From Steinernema hermaphroditum (Eukaryota; Nematoda; Chromadorea; Rhabditida; Steinernematidae), in contig CM059624.1 of NCBI GenBank assembly GCA_030435675.1, positions 8,828,769-8,892,768 on the forward strand: 64,000 nucleotides of DNA, in the 5' to 3' direction. Below, one piece after another: positions 43,117-54,129 of the stretch. Each line of letters opens with the position of its first letter. Positions within the stretch are counted from its first letter, which is position 1. The notes beneath the pieces are model-generated. The model had not been told where the DNA came from. It ran no database searches and saw only the letters and a list, made by a program, of their open reading frames with translations. The position numbers and the translations under genes are program-made.

Positions 43117-46100
43117 ATGATCCGAATGCCCTTGAAGCTGAAATGGGGCAAGAAGAGTGGCCGCTACGAGTTGAGCCAGGACGTGTACGTCCTTTCCATC
43201 TTCATCGGAGAGCATCTGATCCTACAGTGCACGCTGACAACGGAGTCCCCCGCTCAGCAGTGCATCGAGTACCTCCGCCAGAAGGTCGACCTCAACCAGG
43301 TCGACATGTTCGGGCTGCGCTACCAGATGCGTTGCAACGACCCCGACCAGAGGTTTGAAAGTGACCCCTAGCCCTGATAAAATAGTCATGTAGGATCATG
43401 CGATGGGTGGAGATGGACAAGGCTCTCAGGAAGCAACTCGACAAGTGGGCCTGCAAGCCCCGCCAGGTCCAACTCGCCATTCTGTTCCACACGCCCAACG
43501 CCTTCACGTTGACTGACCAGATGGCCAGGTTTGTCGTCCTATCCAGGGCTAAATCCAACTCTGTTTAGGTCCTACTACTTCCTCATGATGAAGCTGGACG
43601 TCGTAGAAGGACGTCTTACGCTCGAAATGGAGAAGTACATCAACCTGGCCGCCCTCAGTTTGCAGGTAAGTGGCAGAGGGGTCCTCCTTATGTAAACCCA
43701 CCGCAGGTTGAATATGGAGACTACGACGCCACCATCCACACCACCGATTTCATGCGATCTCTGCAGCTGTTGCCTACGGTAATGCGTCGCCTCCACTCGC
43801 GCTGAATCGCAATCCACTTTAGAGCATCTGCCGGAGTGCGCAGATCATGGAAGACCTTCTGAAACGTGTGTCACAGGTCCACGAGAGACTGTCGGGGATG
43901 CAGCCCTCCTACGCGGCTTTGCTCTACATCGTGGACACCCAGCAGAGCGAAGGCTACGGCGAGGAATTCTTCAATGCAAGGGTACCTACTCGACCCTGAG
44001 CAGTCATTCATCTAAAGTTCAGGACGAGGACAGCAGTGAAGTCAGCATCGGCTATAGTATCGAAGGAGGGATTATCGTCAAAAGAAGCTACGCGGCGCCG
44101 CTGAAATACGCGTTAGTTGCGTATCCTTTTGCGAAAATCGCTGTGTTTTCTAGGTGGAACGACATAAAGGAAATCTACGGGTCGAAGAGACACTTCTACG
44201 TGAAGTGCAAGGACAGTACCATAGTGGAATTCACTCTGGAGGACGCGGAGATGGTACGCTACCTTGTCGTCCTCTTCAACTGGCAATTCAAGTACGCCAC
44301 CACGGAGGCCATCGTACACAGGAACGTCCCCATGGAGTAGGTACCCCCGGAAGCACCCCTGACATAGGAGGAACGGTTTCAGCATAAATAACCTCCAGGG
44401 AAGCATAAAGACGTTCTCGGCGACGCCCTTCCACAAGGTCCCCACCAACGAGGCAAGTGAAGTGCTCCAATGCCCTAGAGGTGTCTTTTCAGTCTTTCCA
44501 GATGCCATCAGCTCGGACTCTAAGTTGTTCGTCCACGAGGACGGACTCGGTCGCCTCCAGTCAGTACTTCCTCCCCACGGGCCCGGCCTCAAGCCTGTTC
44601 AACATCAACTCAGTCCTCGATTCGGGTCGTCCCGCTGCGCCTCCCATGCTCTCCTCGCTCTCCTTCCGGACGCCCCTTTCTACGTCGACTACGGTAGACC
44701 GTGCAAGGGCCGCTTCCGTCGTCGGAAGCATACTCCCGAGCGAATCGGTACTCCTCCACCACTCGACCGTACACCCCCTCCTGAGGGACGTTCCCCGGAA
44801 CGGCATCTACCGCCCAGGGGCGCCACACCAGCCTCTGATGACGCCGAATCCCGAAATTATATCGGCGCTGACCAGCCACATGACTCCTCCAAAACGGCAA
44901 TTCCTTAAGGCGAAGATCGGCTCTAGTCCCGAGATCCACATGGTCGGCGCCACTCAGAAGGCCACCCAGAAGGCGACACGGATGCGCGCCGAGATGATGC
45001 AGCGCACACCGAGGTCGAATCCGGACCTTTCCTCGAAGTGGCGTTCGACGCCCGACCTCCAGTCGATGGCCCGGGAGTCCTTCGGTCACCACCTTCGGGC
45101 CTCGGACATCCCGTCGCGCGTCTCCGCTTCACCGGCGCCCCTCTATTACTCCACGGGTCACGTCATTTCCGACTGCGGCAACGTCGAAATCGTGTATCCG
45201 CTCCCTGCACTGCTAGAGTCGTCTTCCAGCCTTTCCGCCACCCCCGGAGCCCAGGTGACCAACCGTAAGACCTTTCGCTTTCTAACATCTGCTTCACTAC
45301 TCCACTGACCTCCCCGCACACCCTCCCTTCCACAGAGCTTCTCTCGCGAGCCCAACTGAAGTCGGTCTTTCAGCGCCAAACCTTCTACCAATAGTGCCTC
45401 CCCCCTCAGGAGGTGCCGCCTCCAACCACGTCACTTCGCTGCTCGTCTTCGACGACGAGAACGACGTCGTAAGTTAGTTTCCTAACGGCGTTAACTGGAC
45501 GTTCCCTTGAACACGGCCTGCCAGGAGGTCACAGAACCGGTATTTCAATCTGCAAATGTGCCTCAGGCAGCAAGCGATATTCGCTTCTATTGCAAGAACA
45601 ACACAGCGTGGTCACCGTGTGTATCTCCTTCTCCCCCCCACCTCATATAATAACCCCCTTCCGGTGGTGATCGATTGTTTGAGCGATTATTCTGGCGCTG
45701 GAGTGTTTTAGAACACGGAGCGCGACTGTAGACAGTTCGATCGCGTCTCATCTGATCCGATTAGCCGTGTTAATGAGGGGCGTCCGTTAGAGCCGCCGCC
45801 GGTGGGCTGCGGTGGCGCCCGGAGTCGGCCTCCCGCAGTAAGTCAAACACTTCGATCGGCGATTCCTCGCCGCGTTCCATCACGCCGCGAATGCTGTAAA
45901 CAAACTGTCTTCTGTCGAGTGGCGACGCGTCCTTCAGTTGGTTAGCCGTCATCTCCAGGCTCGCGCGTTACTTAGGTTTATTGTATTGCTCACGAAACTC
46001 TTCCGAAATTCGGAAAGGTCCCGCCACGAAAAATTGGCGCGCCATTTCCTGCCATCGGCAGGTTTACAATGGAAATTGGTGATTATCACAGTTTTCTCGC

Positions 46101-49100
46101 GAGCTGCGCGATTTCGCTAGAATTTCTGAGCGTAACTTTGTTCAGCGTAACTTTCTGCATCGAATGAACCCGGGTTTGTATCGATCTGAGCGAAATCCAC
46201 AGAGAAATAAGCTTTACATTAATTTGCCTTATCAACATCCCGGGTTCTGGCCCATTTCTGGCATAGGACGGGGAACTTTTAAGTGATTTACACAGAACAG
46301 CGAACCAGCAAGCATCAAACTATCAACAATAACATCAAGTAAGTACAGTTAAGACGACTCAGAGCTCGACTCTGAGTATTCTCCACTTTTGGAATCCGAT
46401 GGCCGATGATGCAAGCCAGCGAAAGAGGAACACCGTAGCTGCATGTGTTTCTCCTCTGCATATGTGCTTATGGTTGATAGTTTGATGCTTGCTGGTTCGC
46501 CGTTCTGTGTAAATCACTTAAAAGTTCCCTGTCCTATGCCAGAAATGGGCCAAAACCCGGGATGTTGATAAGGCAAATTAATGTAAAGCTTATTTCTCTG
46601 TGGATTTCGCTCAGATCGATACAAACCCGGGTTCATTCGATGCAAAAAGTTACGCTGAACAAAGTTACGCTCAGAAATTCTAGCGAAATCGCGCAGTTCG
46701 CAAGAAAACTGTGATAATCACCAATTTCCATTGTAAACCTGCCGAAGGCGGGAAATGGCGCGCCAATTTTTCGTGGTGGGAGCTTTTGAAGAGTTTCGTG
46801 AGCAATACAATACATAGGTTTTTTTCCCTTCACTCACAAGGGAACAGTCAATCATGCAACTCTAAGATCGACGCGAGACTAGGGGCGAACGGTAGGCCTA
46901 GATGAGTGTATAAACTGTGCAAAATACTAGGTGCCCTCACGCGCTCTATGCCCGTCAAAGGAGATGCGATATGCTTTCTCACCGATGACATATTAGTTTC
47001 TCACCGGTGATTCCCAAGTGACCCAGTGTATACCTAACGAGCATCAGGTAGTCGGATCGTAATTTGTCAGACGGTTACCTTAGGTAGTATGTATGAACAC
47101 TTTCCAACCCAAACAAAATTGTGAGTTTAAGTATACACTGGGTCACTTGGGAATCATCGGTGAGAAACGATGCTATGCTGGTGAGAAAGCCTCTTTTGAC
47201 GGACATAGAGCGCGTTAGGGCACCTAGCATTTTGCACTGTTAATACACCCACCTAGGCCTACCGTTTGCCCCTAGTCTCGCGTCGACCTTAGAGTTGCAT
47301 GATTGACCGTTCCCTTGTCAGTTCCAGAGCCTGGTCAGGATTTTTCCTCTGTTCTTCGAACTAACGAACTTTCGCAACATTTTGGACCTCTGAACACCAT
47401 AGTCCGCGTCTCTTAAGGGATAGGCTATGAGTCACCATCTCGCTTTAGCGCCCCTCATTTGCATCTCAATGCACCCATAAAAGCGCATGCCGGCGCTTAG
47501 TCAGTGAACACCTTTTTCAATTCGATCGTATGGAAACGCGATGTTTTTGGTGATAGGGGTCTTGTCGCCACTGCGTCGTTCAAGTTATCTGGTAGGGAGA
47601 CAGCGCAAGAGGTAAATCGACGATCTTTGTCGGAAGAAGGGACCTTGGCCTGCGCAACAATTATCGGATTTCGAATCGGAGGAGAGCAGGTCTACCCGCA
47701 TGTCTTTCAGAATCGCAACCACGATATGCGCCACGCGGTGGGAGTCGCTCTGGTCGACGGTGTCTTCGTGGCCCAGAACGGCACTCTTCCTGGGAGAAAC
47801 TCTTGTTCAGGAGATCACATGGTACCCCAGAAGTGTCGCGTTCTCCTATAGTTGGATTTAGCTTAGAACAATCCTGCGCAAGCTATCTTCCGACGAGCTG
47901 TTCCTCGAATTCAGCGCGATTCCGAGAAAGCGGCACTCTGCTGGGTGCTCCACCAGCCAGCTTCCTGAGAATCAGGTAGGTTCTACCCATCGCAACTCCT
48001 AGCCAATGTTTTCCAGAGGCGAAACCGGGATAGAAACGTCGTTCCTTACGAGGATACGCGTGTCATTCTGCATTCACTGAAAAAGAACACCACAGGCTAT
48101 ATTAACGCGTCGAACGTCCAGGTGGCCCTCGGGAAAACGATTCTCCGCTATGTGGTGACGCAGGCGCCGCTGCAGGAGACGATCGATGACTTCTGGCAGG
48201 TGAGTCGTTCGAGAGAGGCACCTGAAACTGCGCTCATTGTAGATGGTACTGGAATCCGGTGCTGAGGTTATCGTAGCGCTGTACGAACCCCATGCGGGCA
48301 ACCACTCGGCTGTGCCCTTCTTCTGGCCGACGACCTCCAGGGGAAAGCTGTTGACAAACGACTTCTCCGTCAAACTGAGCACAGTCACAGTGGGGAAGCA
48401 TCAAACGACCACGATTCTGACGCTAAAATCGAGCGGGGAGCGCCGCCGCACCGTGTACCTTCTCAATTATGCGTGCAAGGACGGAATGCCCCACGACGAA
48501 GAGTCTTTCTGTGGATTCATTGACGCAGTGAACAGCGTGCGCCGTCACGTGTGCAACGAGAGGATCCTCGAATCTGACTCTGGAATATCCAGCGCCATTT
48601 CGAGCTCCCGGTCGAGGAGTCGAAGTGCGAGTCGAGCGAACCTGAGCGACGTCACGAACAGAGGGCGTTCCCACTCATCGGATGGCTCGTGGAAACGGCG
48701 ACTGCAGCTTTCGAGTGGAGGCATTAGTCTCCAGTCGGACGCCTCCTCCGAATGCAGTTCGTCGGCATCCGGAGTGACACCACCAATATCGCCCAATCCA
48801 GAACCACCTCTTCTTGTGGTATGATTCATTCGAAGTTGAACCAAAATAAGTCGTTTCCTTTAGGTTTGTCAAGATGGAACAAGAGACTCAGGACTGTACC
48901 TTCTCATTGATGTCGTCATCCACTGTTTCGAAAACAGTATTGTGAGTCCAGCCCCTTTTCAACAACCGACTAGTGGCTTTCAGGATGTTGATATTCCGAA
49001 AACACTGAATCTCTTGCGATCCCAACGAATGAACTTGCTACAGTCATTTGAGCAATACAGGTTCGCCTACTCCCTCATCGCAAAATATCTGCAAAAATCG

Positions 49101-49112
49101 CGACTCATCTAA
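43117..49112 (+). CDS. Pez-like (PTPN14/PTPN21) FERM-PTP protein, predicted pseudophosphatase
   Basis: At least sixteen exons. The N-terminal FERM domain (43117 to about 44450) shows [37 protein letters not shown] and [17 protein letters not shown] Ser/Pro-rich linker (44493-45264 and on) includes PDLSSKW and STPDLQSM, phrases like those in PTPN14. The C-terminal PTP domain begins about 47867: [45 protein letters not shown]; it ends [13 protein letters not shown]. The active-site loop reads [11 protein letters not shown] instead of HCSAGVGRTG, so the catalytic Arg is lost, and the WPD loop is replaced by YACKDGMP. A Ser/Arg-rich insert lies before the dead loop. One intron (about 45612-47866) holds two palindromes. 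One intron uses a GC donor (44453). Confidence 0.87.
45979..46812. mobile_element. Foldback element FB-A, copy 2, in an intron
   Basis: Arms of about 345 bases (45979-46323 and 46469-46812) around a loop of about 145 bases. The outer 300 bases are the same family as 1381-2058 (GTATTGCTCACGAAACTCTT, AAGCTTTACATTAATTTGCC, GGGAACTTTTAAGTG). The inner part (AGTGATTTACACAGAACAGC and its complement) is specific to this copy. Located in the large intron of the Pez gene. Confidence 0.8.
46836..47318. mobile_element. Second palindrome in the Pez intron
   Basis: Arms of about 200 bases (46836-47036 and 47123-47318) start ACAAGGGAACAGTCAATCAT and end with its complement; the inner ends contain GGTCACTTGGGAATCA. 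Loop of about 86 bases. Not related to FB-A by sequence but directly adjacent to it. Confidence 0.8.
47504..47851 (+). other. Unidentified open frame inside the Pez intron
   Basis: A 115-codon frame with protein-like composition ([37 protein letters not shown]) but no early ATG and no recognised family. It ends 15 bases before the next Pez exon. It could be an unrecognised Pez exon, a captured gene fragment, or chance. Confidence 0.2.
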
Positions 49113-49238
49113 TGAATCTCCGCTCCTCAAGCTCCGATCTTGAAAACTTTTATGCTAAAGAAGATTCATTAATAAACATCAGCTCTAACAAATAACTGAA
49201 AACTACAAGGTTTAAAAAATGCACATTACTCGGTCGAT
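49113..49238. terminator. Convergent 3' ends of the Pez and PRXL2A-like genes
   Basis: 126 bases between the two stop codons. ATTAATAAACATC (AATAAA near 49170) is a good poly(A) signal for the plus-strand gene. Confidence 0.5.
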
Positions 49239-50214
49239 TTAGTTGAATTTCCTCACGGCCGCGAGAATTTCTCCAACATTAGCCGCATCGCCCCACGACT
49301 TCTCCAAATGTGCGTAAACCATTTGATCGTCGTCCAAGAAGTACACACCCCCAAGAAGACGACCTTCTCCTTCCATGTTTCCTAAAAAAGAATATAGCGA
49401 TGGCATGGGTAGCTGAAAAACGACCTTTGACTCCTCGCTTCTTGGCTTTGTATGCGTTTAAGTAGGTATCGAGGCGCAGGAAGCCCATCCAAAGAGGAAG
49501 CCAGCGCTGGTTGGGGCCATAGAATCGTTTCTAAACACACAAAATGTATTGAACAACAATACAACAGTGACGTACCTCCTCGTCGTAGTAGACATCTCCT
49601 TTGAAGAAAGGTTTGAAACCCTCGACTCCTTTATATTCGTGAACAACTCCGAAAAACTAAACAGTAGGAATGGAAAAAATATTAAGAGAGTGCACTCGAT
49701 GGAGTTAAAGTACAGTCAAAATTGAGGGCCTGGCAAACGCACCAAACTATACAGAACTGTATAACCTTTGAGATCTAACACTACGGAGAAAAAAATGTAT
49801 AGAAGTAAAAACGACGCTTTCTAGTGACTGTCTGCAGTACCTGGATTCCTTTCTTGTCGAGTTCGTCTTTCAAGGTTGAAAGTTCAGCAGCTTCACGACG
49901 ACACAGCGCGCAACCCGGACGGCGTACAGCCATCACAAGTGCAGGGGATTTTTTGAACAGTTCCGAAGCCTAAGCGTTTTATTTGCAGGATATACAAGAT
50001 CTGTGATACAAACCTTAATGACGGGAGCCGTCAAGACATCCTTCTCACTGTCCACCTTGTGGAGTTTTGCGCCAGCTAAGTAAGAGGCTGCAGGCGTGAC
50101 GGCTCCAATAGTGAAACGCGTCGGTAGATTGGCATACAGAACAGCTCCTGTTAGAGCTGATGCTGCCCCCCAGCCGAGGTATTTGCCGATCATGCTAAAG
50201 AACATAACTAGCAT
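49239..50214 (-). CDS. PRXL2A-like (FAM213A) thioredoxin-fold protein
   Basis: Peroxiredoxin-like 2 family. The N-terminus has a hydrophobic stretch (GWGAASALTGAVLYANL) as in PRXL2A, then ELFKKSPALVMAVRRPGCAL with the active-site C-A-L-C, followed by REAAELSTLKDELDKKGIQ, FFGVVHEYKGVEGFKPFFKG, RFYGPNQRWLPLWMGFLRL and NMEGEGRLLGGVYFLDD. These match human PRXL2A along its length. Five exons end at 49239. The CxxC pair suggests redox activity as an antioxidant protein. The start at 50214 (MLVMFFSM) is the most reasonable Met; an in-frame upstream Met at 50361 would add 49 residues without family support. Confidence 0.9.
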
Positions 50215-50457
50215 TGGACCTCCTCCTACGTTCTTCTTAAACAGCACAGTCACAGGCGAAAATGAAATACGCGGAGCAAAACACGCGTAACTTCGCATGA
50301 AAAATGTGACCAAATAACCTTCTCCTGCGGAGGCACAACAAATGAATCGATCAGCGTCCACTCAACGGCGCCATTTTTCGCAAAAGACAGTGATAGAGCT
50401 CCGATCAGCAGTAAACAACACGAAACGGACGGCACGCGCTCGCACCAAAACACAGAT

Positions 50458-50629
50458 GTCGGCGAAGAAGACTGGAAGCTTTTACGGGAGCGAACAGCTT
50501 GGAGAAACGGTGCTTCAAAGGAATATTTCTAGATCTAAGTCAGGAGATATTCGATCAAAGTATAAGAAAACTCGCACGGCGGTCTTCAAACGACCGCCCT
50601 GTACTTTGCATACAGTTATCGGTGAGCGC
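50458..50629 (+). other. Possible small coding exon upstream of NDUFB8
   Basis: Frame MSAKKTGSFYGSEQ...CTLHTVIG begins at an ATG directly preceded by ACACAG and ends at a good GTGAGC donor. If spliced to the TTTCAG acceptor two bases before the NDUFB8 ATG, it joins NDUFB8 in frame. It could be an N-terminal extension, an upstream partner in a bicistronic unit, or chance. Confidence 0.25.
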
Positions 50630-50760
50630 TGTGCTTGCTTTCATCGCTTCTGAGGCGACTTCTTGTCCTTCGACTTGAAGTGTTTTTTCTCTGTGATTTC
50701 TGTCTGCTTCGCTCTTCTTCTTTGACGTGCTCATCGTCAGTGTGGTTCAACGTTTCAGGT

Positions 50761-51584
50761 ATGTCGGCCTTATTTCGACCTTCTGTTCGGTGTCTGCATC
50801 GATCCGCCGCTCTCAACGGTGAGTCGACACGATTAGTCCGGCGATTTTTACGGCGTTTTTCAGCCAGAGGACCTTTAACCTTCGACGGCTGGTATCCCCG
50901 TGATCATAAACCCGGACCGTACCCCACAAATGAAGAAGAACGACGCTCAGCAGCCATCAAATACGGCCTCCGTCCCGAAGATTACATTCCCATGAACAAG
51001 GTACGTTTTGTTTCCCCCTTGATGCACAAGATTCCTTTTCCATTCTCTTATTGTTGCTTTCTCTTATTGTTGCTTTCAAGAAGGTTATTTTTAGGACGAT
51101 GTTGTCCGCTACGCCGGAGACTACCCTGATCTCGGAATGATCACATACGACCACAAGGATCCTTATGAAAACTGGACTGATCGTCACCACCGCAGAAATT
51201 GGGGAGAGATGGTTGGCATCGATACGATGCGCTACCGAGGAGACCGTATGACTTTCACTGGTTTGGAGGCCGAAGATTTTAAGCCGTAAGTCAAGCAATT
51301 TGTTTTCTGGTTGGTAGAGAATATCTTTTCCATTCAGTTGGAACTCTCTTCTCCTCATTCTCCGTGTTGTGGTCCCCATGATGCTTATGGCTTACTACGT
51401 TACGCGCGATGACCCTAACTGCTTCCGTTGGAAGAATCCAGTGGTATGGTTTTTATTTTCAGATTCGTCTTATTACATATGTGTCTTCCATTTTTAGATG
51501 CCGAAGCAGTACTCACACGACTATTATCGTGCCTGGCCGTATGGAGACCCGAAAGATTTCCCTGTTGTAAATTATGAAATTTAA
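50761..51584 (+). CDS. NADH dehydrogenase 1 beta subcomplex subunit 8 (NDUFB8/ASHI)
   Basis: Five exons (50761-50818, 50864-51000, 51095-51285, 51338-51443, 51498-51584) give 192 residues. It starts with a mitochondrial leader (MSALFRPSVRCLHRSAALNA). The body has PLTFDGWYPRDHKPGPYP, AIKYGLRPEDYIP, GMITYDHKDPYENWTDRHHR and, near the end, QYSHDYYRAWPYGDPKDFPV. One transmembrane segment (LLLILRVVVPMMLMAYYV) lies in exons 4-5. It is an accessory subunit of complex I in the inner mitochondrial membrane. A TTTCAG acceptor stands two bases upstream of the ATG. Divergent from the PRXL2A-like gene. Confidence 0.93.
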
Positions 51585-54129
51585 AAAGACGGAGAACAAG
51601 TAGTGTGTTGGAAATCCGCATAGGTTCACATAAATGCAGTGTTTTAAGATTGTGTGTTCTTCGTATGCAAGACAATACTATCACAGTCAGCACAATCACT
51701 TAATTTCATTATGCTTTGGAGGTGCAGATATTATACGACTCCAATCTGAGCATCGTAAATGACTCACTAACCTCACATTACAGAACTGCGCAAAAATACG
51801 CGGATGCACAATGAACTCGGGAGTAGCTCCGTTTATGCAAAGTGCTCTCCCGTCCGGCACCCTGTTGTTTCTGTAGTCGGTCTTCCCCTCGACGTTGCGC
51901 ACGCTCGGCTCGCCTCGCGGCAGGGCAGTTCGCGGCTGATAATGTATCGTCGCGCGCGCGGCCCCTTCGGTTTGCTATTGACACTCTTCTTCCTTAAACG
52001 CTGGACTCGTTCATGTTCGGTCACACGGCGAATTAGAACGCTAACCTAGCGGATCATGCCAAAGTCTGTGCTGTATGAGCTGCGCCTCTCCCCCTACCGT
52101 AATCCGAATACTGTATGCATTTCCGTTCGAGTAATGTCATAAAATGCTATCGAGCTCAAGTGCACCCAGTGGTTAAGACGGAAAGCCTACTTCGAATAAG
52201 GTAGATGAGGGGTACTGTATTTTTGGTTTACCCACCAGCGGAACGAAGAACCTTATCCACAAAGTGGTGCGCAGCCGATTTCGCTCGGCATCGATTCCAC
52301 AGCGTAGAATAATCGCTTCCAATTTCGGATTCTGCGCATGGGGTTCCCGCGTGCAGCTCTGATAAACGCGTGTTTGCCAGCGCACGGATAGTCATGAAGC
52401 CTTCCTATAGGACCGCCGAACGGACCTCGTGCCTGCTTCAGCGCGCGCTAAACCGATGGCGTCGCGCGGCGCTCGGGAACAGTCACCTTATTTGCATACG
52501 TAGCGATATCGCGCAGAATTTTGATTCGATGTACACACCTTTGTGATTGGGCGATGGCGATGGCGATGGTCGCAAGTGGAAGTTTTGATTTCAGCCCCCT
52601 TCAGCCGGATTCGTCAGCGCGCGATTCCGTTGTTTTACTGCAGGCGCCCTGATAGCGGCCCTCGTGCGACCCTTAGGCCCGCGCCCCAGGTACAGTATCT
52701 GTTTTCGGAGTGGGTGCGCGATTGTGTATGAGTTGCGGGAGCTGGTGGGGGTGGTGTGGCACTTAATCATTGCGGGAGGGGAAGAGGGACCGCGCGGAGC
52801 ATTTGAAGACCGTATGTTGTCAGCTGTAGAGGCATTTCGTGTCTTCTTTTGCGACCCTCTGCGCTGTTACACCCGCGAGAATTAATTCGAAAGGGCCGCA
52901 GACCTCCACCAGGCTCAGGATTTCCCGTATCCCCGGCGCTGTTTTCGCCCTCCCGAGCCCCGCCCGAGGCCAACTGTCCCACAGCCTCGCGCGAGCCGAT
53001 CGCGATCCACATTCGCCACTTCGCCCCCTTCTACCGCGCTCATTGGTACCGATTCTCCCTCGAGTTCCGAATCCGCCTATGCGTCATCGCCGCCGAAAAG
53101 GTGTCTCCGCACCTTCCCGGAAAGCCGCCGGCGCCTACTGTTCGCGCAGGGCCTCTCCTCGCCTCGGGCCGCGCGCTTCTTCGCGCCGCCTCGGCGCTCC
53201 GACCGACCGGCGACTCCGTTTTCGTCTTCACTCGCCGATTGTAATTTTCGTTTTGTTGTGTAATCCGATCTAGGCAGTCCCAGGCTTATCGCCTAAGGGT
53301 GAGTCGCGCAAGTGATAATTTATTGCAGGCAATTTAGGCCTCGGGGTGCGCGAACAAGGGAGCGACGGAGGCGATGAGGACGACGGACAGCGCACAGCGA
53401 CCCTTCGGTTAAGAGGGAAAGAAATTGGAAATGCGATATATTTATTTATGCATATCTGAATATTAGGTCGTTTAAGGGGCATAGTTAGGGGGAATCTGAG
53501 TTCTGAAGACCGTGCGCGCCACTCTACGATGCTGAGGGAAGGAGCTGGCAAGACCCAGGATAAAGACAGTTTTGGCTCCGTCGTGGTTCCTGCGGGAGGG
53601 AGTGGACGGTGGCGCGGGAATAGCACCGGCGAAAAAAGTCGCGCGGCGGGCATCGGTCGACACTCAGCAGAGGCTTCATCATTGGCTTTCCGTCGGAGAT
53701 TACAACAGAAGAGGCCCTTTCGCACCGAGTTCCCACTAAGGGAATCCTTCGCTTTCGAAACAGTTCCCCAGTACAGTGCCACCCTATGCCTAAGGTATTG
53801 AGCGCGGCGATGCGCGCGTCTAATTTGTAACGATCGCTTTCACCGTCATCGTCGGGAGCGCGAAAAACCGATCGGAGGAGCCCGAAGCAGGGGCCGCCGC
53901 GCGTTGTTTCGCCCTTTCCTTACGTGCTTCCTTACTGCGCGTCCGGCCCCGCAGTGCCGTGTGCGCCGAGCAGACGTCGACCTAATCGCACTTCTCCTAC
54001 CTGTCGATGACTGTATCTGCTCCAGACGAATAGCCAAGCTCGCCGACCACCACGTCCGCCACCATTCTGCTCAACTCACTCAACTTCTCGTCGCTGCCAG
54101 TCTCTGTGCTGCTCGACTTCCACCGGCGG
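51585..54129. other. Gene-free region upstream of the Brinker-like gene
   Basis: 2.5 kb without a recognised gene. GC-rich around 52850-53250 and 53500-54100, with many open frames that lack domains. Contains several TACNGTA heptamers (near 52094, 52109, 52215 and 52692). It probably includes the promoter and 5' UTR of the gene at 54130. Confidence 0.4.

Noticed and set aside
44457..44908. Alternative 148-codon frame overlapping the Pez linker exon
   Set aside because: Out of frame with the Pez exons on both sides; Ser/Pro-rich linker DNA leaves shadow frames open.
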